Shown here: one piece after another, positions 51,440 to 60,818 of the stretch | Position numbering within the stretch: position 1 is the first letter of the stretch | Layout: each line of letters starts with the position of its first letter | From: Phymatolithon calcareum | Taxonomy: Eukaryota > Rhodophyta > Florideophyceae > Hapalidiales | DNA length: 64,000 nt | Direction of reading: 5' to 3' | Assembly (NCBI GenBank): GCA_977006965.1 | Contig: OZ345352.1 | Location: forward strand, 2,294,001 to 2,358,000 | Position numbers and translations under genes: made by a program | The notes under the pieces: generated by a model | What the model saw: the letters and a program-made list of their open reading frames with translations, nothing else | Told to the model about the DNA's origin: nothing | Databases searched by the model: none

Positions 51440-52126
51440 TCTTTCTTTATTGCAGGATATCAGAGTTGCATAAAGTGTACGTAATTCAACATCAAGGGGG
51501 CTCTAATATGCTCTTGGAGTGGATCAATCCTCTGTATTCTCATAACTGCTTCCTGCGTATACGGCGGACTACACGGCGACATTCGTGCGCCCTTTGCGAG
51601 ATGAAAGTCAAATATTGCTCGTGGCAGGACTCGAACGGTAATTTAGTCCATTTATTGAGAAGGTATCATGTATCCGAGCGTGAGGAAAGTCGGCACATTT
51701 CATAGCATTCTACAACACTCGAAAATTCATTTGCCTTATTCAGAATTACGTAGTATCCCGTCAATGGGTTGGGCCACGCTGGTCTCCTCTGTAGGGGTCC
51801 ATGCAGGCTCTCTCAGAGTGCTGTTGAGTGTTCTAACTTCCCATACTCCAGGACTGCCCATTTCTTCTTTCAATTTCGCCGGATTTCTTGGAAACGGACC
51901 TACAAAACATCGTGCGCAGAGAATTCTGTATCTGCCTTCTTTCATCCCCGCTGCTTGGTGTCGTAAACCATTCTTGCAAATGGTAATTTTCCTGGCTCAG
52001 CGTTCTTCTTGTTGTTCTTGGCTGACAGGACTCAAACCGGAAACCTCAAAATTAAACCTGTATAATATCGAAATATTCCCACGAGTGCTCGTAAGAAAGA
52101 CCTATGTTTTCAAAGTGGGCCGGTGG
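51440..52126 (-). mobile_element. SINE copy 2, split by a LINE-B insertion
   Basis: The minus-strand head at 52126-52028 (ATATTTCGATATTATACAGG, B box GGTTTGAGTCC at 52038-52028) and body/tail at 51638-51440 (GATGTTGAATTACGTACACTTT, ...GCAATAAAGAAAGAAAAAAG) together align with the intact SINE at 57259-57559. Between them lies LINE-B (51639-52020). Confidence 0.8.
51639..52020 (-). mobile_element. LINE-B 3' fragment inserted at the SINE B box
   Basis: The minus-strand frame 51945-51736 (MKEGRYRILCARCFVGPFPR...) and 3' end ...CTCAATAAATGGACTAAATTA match LINE-B 20330-20658. The B-box region is duplicated on both sides (51623-51638 GGCAGGACTCGAACGG; 52024-52040 GACAGGACTCAAACCGG), a degraded ~16 bp TSD. 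Confidence 0.8.
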
Positions 52127-52520
52127 AAAACAAAGCAATCGAGCTCTCTTGGAGATACGCTGACACAAGAAGTCCGCCCTGTAGAGGCACCCGCTCGCGA
52201 GTGTCTGTTTGTCTGTGTGTGTGTCTGATTGTTTGTCACCGCCTGCGCCTACTTAAATCTCATTGGATAGATGACTCTTCTCGTTCCTGAGTAGGAGTAT
52301 ATAACTGGATGAATCACATTTCTTGGGTGTTTCGAAATATAACGATTATCATACTGCGCGCCATAACCTCGCGCAGAGCACCCGTATTTAAGAAATCGCA
52401 TTTGGCCCATGCGCGCGGCGAATAGAATTTTTGTATGAAACATTTGTTTTGAACAACAATGATTATTGCACGTAAAACGTATTCGGCCAATCACATTCAC
52501 GAACGGTGCTGGCGAGTGCG
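52127..52520. other. Unassigned spacer with a GT-rich tract
   Basis: A TGTCTGTTTGTCTGTGTGTG tract at 52202-52226. Nothing else recognised. Confidence 0.4.
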
Positions 52521-54295
52521 AGTGAGGTAAAATATAGCATGACAAGGAGAGCAGTAAGGGGAAAAGGGGTAAAAAGAGGCTGAGAATGAAATCGAAAGGG
52601 GGAGGAACGGCACAAGTGGGAGAAAGGCGAAAAAGGGGAGTGACATAAATGTGAAATGAGTGGGCTTAACGTTTGTAAGAGAATTTCCAAGAAGGGCACA
52701 AGGGTAGAATGGAGAGTGACACAAGGGCGCAAGAAGTAGAAGGATAGTGACACAACGGGCGTACTAAGGGAAAAAGGAGAGACGAAAGGCTGCGCAAGTA
52801 GTAAATGAAGACAAATAGAGTAAAAGAGCAATGAAAAGACGAGCACAAGGAGCACAAGAGGGGTTAAGACAAGGTCAAAAGGGATAGAAAAGGAGTGACA
52901 CAAAGCGCACAAGGGGTTGAAGCCATGTTCGGGGACGAGCAAGAAGGGCACAAGAGATACAATGTGAGTGACACAAGGAATGGCCCAAGTGACGAAAGCA
53001 GTAAGCACAGAGTGACAAAAAGAGTGAATAAGAGAACGAGGAGTGCAACAGGGGCCGACAGGGGAGAAACGAGAGCTGCGGTGCATAGCATGCGAGTAAC
53101 GAAAAGTGTTGTGGATGAGCAGGCCAAGGAGCGAAATGTGGGGATAATTGAGCGCAGCACAATAACACATGAAGCTGAGAAAGAACATGAGAGTGGCACG
53201 CTGGGTAGGGCAAGACACAAGACTCACAAGATTGGCGAACAAAGGTTAGCGGAAGGTAAGAACACAAAACACGGGGATAGAGGGGCGACGGAGAAGGACG
53301 CCAAATTGGAGGACTGGGTTTTCGGATAAAGGATAGGAGCATGGTTCTCTTTCGGCTCAAGTGGCATAAGGAGTGACAAGAAGGGCACAAGAGGTCAAAG
53401 AGTGAGTGACATGGAGAGGTGAAAGGGCAGAGCGAAGTGACAAATGGGACGGAGGGATGGAAAGAGGAGTGTCACAAGAGGCGTACCAATGACCACGGCG
53501 TGACACAAAAGAAAAAAGCTGACTGAAACAAAGAGCGTCAAGTGAAGCAAGCGACGAGAACGACACCAGGAGGCGGGAGTCGTAAAATCGGAGTGACACA
53601 AAAGACGCACCAGGCGTAAGGGAGTGACACAGGGGTGTAAGAAGTGGGATCGAGGGATGTAGGGGAGGTTCAAGAAGGGAACAATAGGAAAATGGAAATG
53701 GACAAAACGGGGGCAAAGGGTAGAAGGGGGAGGGGCGTACCAACGGAAAGAGAGCGGGACAAAGTTCCGCAAGGAGTAAATTGAGAGAAACGCAAAGAGT
53801 TAAAGGGGTGTGACGACAAGGGCACAAGGGGTAGAAGTGATGTGCCAAGAAGGGCAAAGGGGGAAAAAGGGACTAGCACAAGTGATGAAATGGAAGTGAT
53901 GCAAAACGCGGAAAGGGTAAAGCGAGAGCGACACGAGGGGCGTATCGAGGGCAGCGGAGTGATGAAATTGTCGAAAGTAGTAAGCAGAGAGTGGCACGAA
54001 AGATGAATAGGAAAAATACAGAGTGATACAGGGCGGATGGAGGAGGAACGAGAGAGCCGATACACAGCACGGGAGTAATTACAAGTGTGGCGGATCAGTA
54101 GGCGAAGAGTGAAATTTGGGGCTGACGGAGTGCAGACCAGTGACGCATGCAGCGGAGCAAGGACACGAGCTGGAACGTTGGGCAGATTGGACACGGGATT
54201 CACAAGAGGAGCAGACAAGGGTTAGCGGAGGGTAAATATGCAAAACGCGGAGACGGGAGGGGGACGGAGAAGGACACTAAATTGGAGGAATAGAT
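52520..54295 (+). repeat. Purine-rich tandem array with ~970 bp higher-order unit
   Basis: The plus strand is overwhelmingly A/G and is built of degenerate ~30 bp units of the kind GGGCACAAGGGGTAGAA-GGAGTGACACAA. Two large copies of about 970 bp can be aligned: AAAGCAGTAAGCACAGAGTG (52995) with AAAGTAGTAAGCAGAGAGTG (53974), and GGTTAGCGGAAGGTAA (53243) with GGTTAGCGGAGGGTAA (54218). Pyrimidine-rich minus-strand frames here (up to 259 residues) are by-products of stop-poor composition. Confidence 0.85.
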
Positions 54296-54500
54296 CTTTT
54301 GTTTAAGTTCTCCATACTTTACACTCTTCATTTTCTATCTTTTGCATAGGCGCAAAGCGCCGCCACGGAGCCATTTCTAACTCTTTCTAAATCCAAACGA
54401 TCCACTTCGTTTCAGATTTCACTAGAACCGAATCCGATTCGGTCCAAATTATATTTAGAGAGTTTCTTTTTTTGAGATCCAGCGGTGATCAGTGTCTATC

Positions 54501-54562
54501 TCGTAGTTCAGTGGATTTATCGAGAAGCTACCAACTTAAGGCAAGTCGGCACCATTCTAACT
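54501..54562 (-). mobile_element. LINE-B 3' tip
   Basis: The reverse complement reads GGTGCCGACTTGCCTTAAGTTGG...CTTCTCGATAAATCC, matching 20601-20648 with a 9 base deletion. No TSD is definable. Confidence 0.65.
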
Positions 54563-54590
54563 CATCTACTTATCGCTGAGTTCGTTACTT

Positions 54591-55165
54591 TTTTTGTAGA
54601 CGCGAGAAAACACGAGCTGCTTTCACGTAACTAACGAAAGTAAATGTGAGCTTGGACCGATAAAGATTTAATAGTTCATCTAAAATTGAGCATTTTCAGA
54701 GCTCATATCACTTTCATTAAAACTCAGTTCTATTGGCCAGATGATCTTCCAAACCCGGTCAACCTTCAACTTATAAAACCTGATGCGGGAAAAATAAGTT
54801 GGAATCTTAAATTCGATTGTTTATTTTGATGTGATGAGGATTTTATAAGTTGTAAATCACTACATTATTCCTCGGAGAGGAGAGAAATATAAGATAGATT
54901 TTCTCAAGAATTTGAGAAGGGGAAGAGGAAAAAAAGTTTTCTCTCACTTAATTTTTGTGCAGAGGTAAGAACTAAATAAGTTAGTTTTTCTAATATTTTG
55001 AAAACGTGAACAGAAAAAGACAACACTCTGGGCATGGACCGCTTTACCATCGTTTCAGTTCGTAGTGGTCCAGTGAAAGAGTCATTTTTGTACTTTATGT
55101 GGCAACTTCCATTGGCAACAAACTTGTTCTTTTCAAAACGGCGTGTTTTCTCGCGTCTACAAAAA
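54591..55165. mobile_element. Candidate MITE / inverted-repeat element
   Basis: GTAGACGCGAGAAAACACG at 54596-54614 recurs inverted at 55142-55160, with T/A runs extending the match to 24 bases. The 575 bp in between is AT-rich with no coding signal except a 111-residue minus frame lacking a domain. No TSD can be defined, so the superfamily is unknown. Confidence 0.55.
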
Positions 55166-55169
55166 CAAG

Positions 55170-55350
55170 TCGTATGTGTACTGTAAACCGGGATAACAAA
55201 TGTGTAAAACGTGCTCGTACCAGGTCCTCGTGGGTACAATAGTCCCTCGGCCTCCGCCCTCGGGCCCTATTGTACCCACTCGGGCCTGGTACTCTTACGT
55301 TCTACTTTCATTTGTTATCCTGGCTTACGGCACACATCTCCTTATTGATT
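55170..55350. repeat. Long imperfect hairpin (fold-back) centred near 55255
   Basis: GTACCAGGTCCTCGTGGGTACAATAG on the left pairs with CTATTGTACCCACTCGGGCCTGGTAC on the right. Further out, GGATAACAAATG (55191-55202) pairs with CATTTGTTATCC (55309-55320). Arms are about 80-90 bases with a short GC-rich loop. It may be the core of a fold-back transposon or a cruciform-forming site. Confidence 0.8.
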
Positions 55351-57245
55351 TTTGGTCCGTCTTTTTCTTTTCAAAATTCTGTTCTTCTTTCGTTCTCTTT
55401 TCTTCATTCTTGTCCACCTCAGTATTTTGGTTCATTTTTCTAGATTTTTCTCTTTTGCTTATCTATTCATCATACTTGATTCTCGATATTTTGCTTCGTT
55501 TGATGGGGAAGAGCCTCCCTGAATGTTAGCTTTCATATTCCGTTTTGAACTTGTTTACTTGATGACCCCACAGTTAGCGCTGATCTCTTTTGTCGAAGCT
55601 TATCCTGCAAATTCGAACCGTGTCTGCGAGCATGTTTATGAACTCTGGTCATCAGCCCTGACTCCAATGACCTTCGTAGCGGGATCGGTCTGCACGGTAT
55701 CTCTGAGGTGATATCTGCTTGTAGCAGGTAACAAATTTATCCCTTGCTGTCCCACTGGAAGCAGAACTAATGTTTTCTCACGAGTGATTCCTATGTTCCC
55801 ACATGCATTGCATTTCAGGACTCACTGTGATCAAACAACTGATAAAGGGCGCGGATATTCCACCTTCCTTGTCCAGGTGTATTTATGGGACAGCAGTAGT
55901 TCTACGCAGCGTAGAGCCCAAAAAGTGTTTGCCAGCAGCCAAAAGACTCAAGAGCAGCGGTCTGACCCTACCAACAATGGCGGGCGCAGAACACTCTTAT
56001 CGAATGTCCGGCTATGGAGGACACTCCTAGGCTCAATATTCCTGCTCTGGACGCGCCGCCCAAGATTCGTCGCATCATGCCAATTGCAGGTTCCGCCCCG
56101 ATTCCGCTTATAGTTCTCCCGCCGCATGCCCCGCGGAAGGGGGTCAACCCAGAAGACACGATGTCTTTGCTTTTGCTGCCGCCGTCGTTGCATGAAGTTC
56201 GCGAATGAACAGTCTAATTTTTAGTGAAGCAGTCCTGATCTTTCGCGACCTGTCGTGAGACCTGGTCCAAGCCCTTTTGAGACCTGGGGCAGGACGTCGA
56301 AGATTAGATCCAAATTGCAGGGCTGTAGTCGCGCTAAAGACGGATATTCAGGTTACCGAGCTGATATGAATGTTCGTCATTGCGCTTCGCATGCTGACCG
56401 AAGGGGAGTTGAGGAATAAAATTAATGTCTTGCTCAGTTTGAAGAACCAAAAAAAATTTGCCGTGTGAATCCAATCGCAGGAAAACGAGAAACTACAGTA
56501 TAATATTACGACCACGTCTCTAGCAATACCACCTTGCCTTACGCTGTCAAAGCCAGAACGCTCAAGATCCAAAAAGGCCAAGCTGGGCAGAATACAAAAA
56601 CGAAACGAGAGGAAAACTATTCACTTCCGTTCTCGTAATCGCACAGAGTTCCCCCTATTGCAAGTTGATGCTGCCCATATAGGTGATGAACAAGGTTTGC
56701 AATCTTGGACGTCGATCTGGACAAACACGGGAATAATCACACGGGGAACTTTACAGAACTCCAAATCCCCAAGGAAAACGTGGCGATGCCGGCTTTACAA
56801 TCCGCTGAGGGCGCCAATATTAAACCGAGTTCGCAACAAAAATTTCAATTATCTTTTCCGCAGCCTTCCAAAGACCATATCCTCGCCTTGACTTGCCCGC
56901 TTCGTACGAATGTGGTCAAATGCTAAAAGGAGCCAGAGTTCCCTTGAGCGCTAAACGTATCAAAAGCACGTCATGAAATGCCTTGCTCCAAGTAGAGAAG
57001 CAACGCTTCCGAAGAGCGCTTTGAATTTTTGTGCAGTTTGTAAATAATTGCGCGTACTGCTTTAACGAGCCCATAGCCAGCAGATATATAACGGCGACCC
57101 CAAATTCAGCGCATACAGTACAGCCGCGTCCTTCTGGCAAATAACGTCGAAAAGAAAAAGCCGGTTTGAAAATGCAGGTGGTCTTCAATCATGGCAGTCG
57201 GTAGTTTGGCGCTACAGTATCCCATTTTCTTGTGCGAGAACGGAT
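55351..57245. other. Unassigned stretch
   Basis: Plus frames at 55200-55529 and 55523-55711 are Phe/Ser/Leu-rich from a T-rich tract and not convincing. 55784-56208 has overlapping frames on both strands with no domain. Confidence 0.35.
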
Positions 57246-57258
57246 AACTCTACCGACA

Positions 57259-57559
57259 CCCACCTGTGGTATAGTGGAAAAACTGCCTCCGCACACCTGT
57301 GCCCATATTTCGGTATGATACAGGCAGGAATGTTGAGGTCGCCGGTTCGAGTCCTGTCACAAGCAAGAATTGAATTAACGTTCCACAAAAGGCACACGGA
57401 TGTCACCGTGGAGCGGTGTGCAGCAGTACTAGCGCGAAGCAGACACGCCAGTACCAGGAATGGATCCATATCAGGAACATTTAGAGGACCCCTAGTAGAT
57501 GTTGAATAATGTACACTTTGTGTAATTCGAATAACGTGCAATAAACAAACAAACAAACA
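57259..57559 (+). mobile_element. tRNA-derived SINE, intact copy 1
   Basis: 301 bp flanked by a 13 bp direct repeat AACTCTACCGACA at 57246-57258 and 57560-57572. The head has an A-box-like TGGTATAGTGG (57267-57277) and a perfect B box GGTTCGAGTCC (57344-57354), spaced as in an extended tRNA promoter. A unique body follows, and the tail is (AAAC)4-5. RNA polymerase III promoter boxes, TSD and simple-repeat tail define a SINE. A second copy at 51440-52126 proves it is a family. No protein is encoded. Confidence 0.92.
57267..57354 (+). promoter_or_regulatory. SINE internal Pol III promoter (A and B boxes)
   Basis: A box TGGTATAGTGG at 57267-57277 and B box GGTTCGAGTCC at 57344-57354, starts 77 bases apart. 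This is longer than in a standard tRNA gene and consistent with an inserted segment between the tRNA arms. Confidence 0.75.
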
Positions 57560-57572
57560 AACTCTACCGACA

Positions 57573-60204
57573 TAATGACAACTCATTTTGTTGCATAGCG
57601 GACAGGCCTTCAGAAGCTACTCCACATTTTTACAGCTCGAGGCGGTTGTAGTCGGCCAGATTACTGGAGTGCGAAGCGCGCGCGAACATCGCCACGAAAT
57701 AGTGGAGCCCCGCACGGCAGACAACTGGTAAGCAATCCGGGACCGCGAGGCACTACTCCGAATGTGGTCAAACATCACAGACCAATACCCTATCGGACAG
57801 CTGGCCATGCCCACTGAGGCGGAGACCAGCACAGCACCGAGGGTAATTCAGCCTGACAGTAGCCGAACAAGTAAAGATCGCCCTAATGAGATATCAAATA
57901 GTAGGTATGATACACGAAGCTCCGGTTGCAGCTTGATGGTGAGACAATATGCTGTAATCGCTGTCCTGCCTTTGAGGACTTCTACAAGACGACGTAAAGT
58001 TATCTGGGAACCCACAATCTCAAAAAATTTTGTACTGTGAAGGCTCCATCCAGGTTGTATATTGACTTGGCAACAAGGCACATAAGTAAAATTTCCCCGA
58101 AGCTTGGGCGCATCTCGCATTTGCGCTCCATTTCTGCACAGCACGAATCGAATATGATACAGTCTACTTCACAGACAGTTTTGTGCAGTATCACAACACG
58201 GCCTTAACTGTACACAAGGCATCCGGCACGGAGATCTATGGAAATTTCGACCAGCGCACACATTCACGAACATCACGCTCTCTTTGTGGCCTTAAGAGTC
58301 TTATAGTGTCGAGGACATGCCCCCAATGTCTTTGATATTAATTCACGCGACGGGAATTTGTTTCCACTGCTTACGTTTTACATGTATGCACGTAGTCTTT
58401 CCCTAAACTCGGGGAAACGCGCTGTCGTTCAAACAGTGTTGTAATACGTTTTCATTGGCCGGTGGTTCTAACACACGCAAATTTGCAAATAGTTGCTCTC
58501 AAAAAGACCATAGAATGTCCCAATTGTCAGATTTAGAACGAACCAGTTCTGCACTGTTCCTTAGCTGGTTGAAATCTAAAGCGAAGACTTTCGTTTGCTC
58601 TATCCTTCAAAAATTTAATAAAGAAACAATTCTCTCCTGCCTTCAGAAAATACCTCTCAGGTGGAATGATAATTGAGACAGGGAGCTTCAGTTAAACCGA
58701 AATCCTTCAAAAAGTCCAACTGGAATTCCTTAAATAAATGTAACGCTGCTAACTGATTTTTAAATCTTGCCCTCAATAGCAGTCATGCCCCTATCGAATA
58801 AGTCGTGCCTATTGCCCTTCAGCTCACAGCCGCGACTAAACAAAATAAACGTTTAGTCCTTTGGCACATAGACCAGTACCAATTCCAGCTGAGAGCAACG
58901 GTCTAGAAATAGACAATACAATACATTCCAAGAGAAGAAAGCATACACGTCCTCAGGCTAAAATTCAGTAATCTCATTGAGGAATGCTCATAATAATCTA
59001 GCTGAGATGAAGCCAAGCGAGCACAGTAGTGGTCCTCCCTCCTACAAAGACCTCCCACAGTTGTGCGTCTCGATGTCTTAGCTGTGCTTCAACCATTGGG
59101 CGTCAATACGGCTACGTGTCTGACAAGAAGCTGCGGACAGCAAGGCTGGTTTCCATCTAGTTGTCACTAGTGTCGCACTGAACTTCTAGCCCCTGCCATG
59201 AATTTCAGTTGAGGCAAGTCGAATAAATCTAGTGTCAATTTCCAGCGGAAAAGTGACGTGATAATCCCTTGGCACTCTCCCCCTTTAAGCTCAATTTATA
59301 AATAGAAAACTACGATCTATGATCTGATAGAGAAGGTTGTCGAGTGGTAATTCCACAATGAATCTGCAGCCGACGTTGTCGATAAACCTCGGTTAAATTT
59401 TTAACTAGACATGCAGCAACTAGGACGCCATGCCTTGTCCTGTCTTTCGAGCTACATTGATTCAGCCATTGGCATCACTAGCCTGGTTGGGTAATGTTTC
59501 AGCGTGTCGACAATTCTGCGCCTGCATATGCTATTTACGCAACTAGTTTCGGTTCTCGTTACGCGCAAGGCGAAAGATTCATGAACAATGGCATCGCTGC
59601 AGTTCCACATTCCACAAACAAACGACCCGGCTCAGCTTGACCATACAATGCCTGCACAGTCTGTCGACACGATTTCACCTCACGGTCTTCCCCCAGCACT
59701 TTCGCAAATACCTCCGTTAACGTTGGCCCCGTGCGTCTATTATCTGCGTGATGTTTCATAACTTGTCGCACCGATTACAGAGCCTCACGATAAGTACAAA
59801 TCCTGAGCCCTCACCAGGATCAGAACGTTCATGACTAGTTGAGAAAACAGGTTGCGCGAGCACATTAAAATTTTACAATATCAAAATCTAATGTCCTATA
59901 TTATTGTGAAAGGAAAACGGGAGAGCGAAAGTTGCCAGGAACGTCAATGCTGCCCAACGAGAGATTTTCTGAAGGGGTGGAATTTAGCGCGAAAATGTAG
60001 GGTCTCATTCTCAAGCGACTTTTCTCCGCTACAAAGTTGTCCAGTGGTATTTCGTCGCATGCCTCACCGCGCAATAGCAAAGTAAAATTGGGAACACAAG
60101 GACGCAAGCAGGAATCTGTAGATGGGACGCGGGCAGTATCTGCAACACCTTTGCGGATCGATCTGGACGCTGGGCCGTTTCTAAGAAACGAAGGTTTAGG
60201 GAGC
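57573..60204. other. Unassigned stretch
   Basis: About 2.6 kb with short frames only. A somewhat protein-like pair of frames at 57617-58144 (minus) overlaps a plus frame at 57762-58040; neither has a domain I know. A minus frame at 59559-59771 is equally anonymous. Confidence 0.35.
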
Positions 60205-60218
60205 ACTGTAAAAATGAG

Positions 60219-60284
60219 CACCTGAGGAAGCCTTGCCCGTATATTCATATGACTGTGGGGCTTTAAAAAAATTGCAATAAAAAA
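60219..60284 (+). mobile_element. 66 bp LINE-C insertion with 14 bp TSD
   Basis: ACTGTAAAAATGAG occurs at 60205-60218 and 60285-60298. Between them lie the last bases of LINE-C (GAGGAAGCCTTGCCCGTATATTC..., GGGCTTTAAAAAAATTGCAATAAAAAA), matching 21028-21090. It is a clean, extremely 5'-truncated retroposition event. Confidence 0.92.
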
Positions 60285-60298
60285 ACTGTAAAAATGAG

Positions 60299-60818
60299 TC
60301 ATTTATTTGCGTTTAGTTGTAGAACGATTTTCGATTCATCGCTAAATTCAAATTAGGGATGGGCAGTCTGATCGAGCCCCTCCCCGAGATAATTATGTCC
60401 TCTTTGCGCTCGTGTTTGTCAGGGCATGCCCTCCCCCGGAAAAAGACCTTCAAGGCCTGGAGGACATTTTCTAAACATTAGAAAATTATACATTTTTTTT
60501 GACAGTCACAGGGTCTTTCAATAAGTGTAGGCTGCTAGAAATTAACATGGGCCTTGCCATGGTCTGCCATCTTTTTCTGAAAGACGAACCGTACATCTTC
60601 ATAGCGCCTGCACTGAGAGAGCACTTGACAAGCTCTTGGCCATGTTTCGGGCTGTCGCTAAGTATGGACCGTTTGCAAACCCGTTCTCCGTCGAGGTCCC
60701 CAAGAAGACCAGAGGCGGGATTTTGTACTCGACTGAATCGTGTTATACCAACGAAAAAAGAATTCTTCTCCAGGCAAAACGAGCCGAAACCTCTTGGTAC
60801 TAGGAAATTTGCCCCTAG
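60299..60818. other. Spacer left of PB-4
   Basis: A 119-residue plus frame (60499-60858) runs into PB-4 and has no recognisable domain. Confidence 0.4.

Noticed and set aside
52463-54218. Several long minus-strand open frames (up to 259 residues) in the purine-rich array
   Set aside because: Overlapping frames are open simultaneously because the plus strand lacks pyrimidines, so TAA/TAG/TGA are rare on the minus strand. The proteins are Pro/Ser/Leu/Phe low-complexity and follow the DNA repeat period.
55200-55529. A 109-residue hydrophobic plus-strand frame
   Set aside because: It begins inside the hairpin and its Phe/Ser/Leu content comes from a T-rich tract. It looks like a membrane protein only by composition.
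57316-57365. A tRNA gene around the B box at 57344
   Set aside because: The sequence does not fold as a full cloverleaf with a matching acceptor stem, and TSD plus (AAAC)n tail show it is a SINE head.
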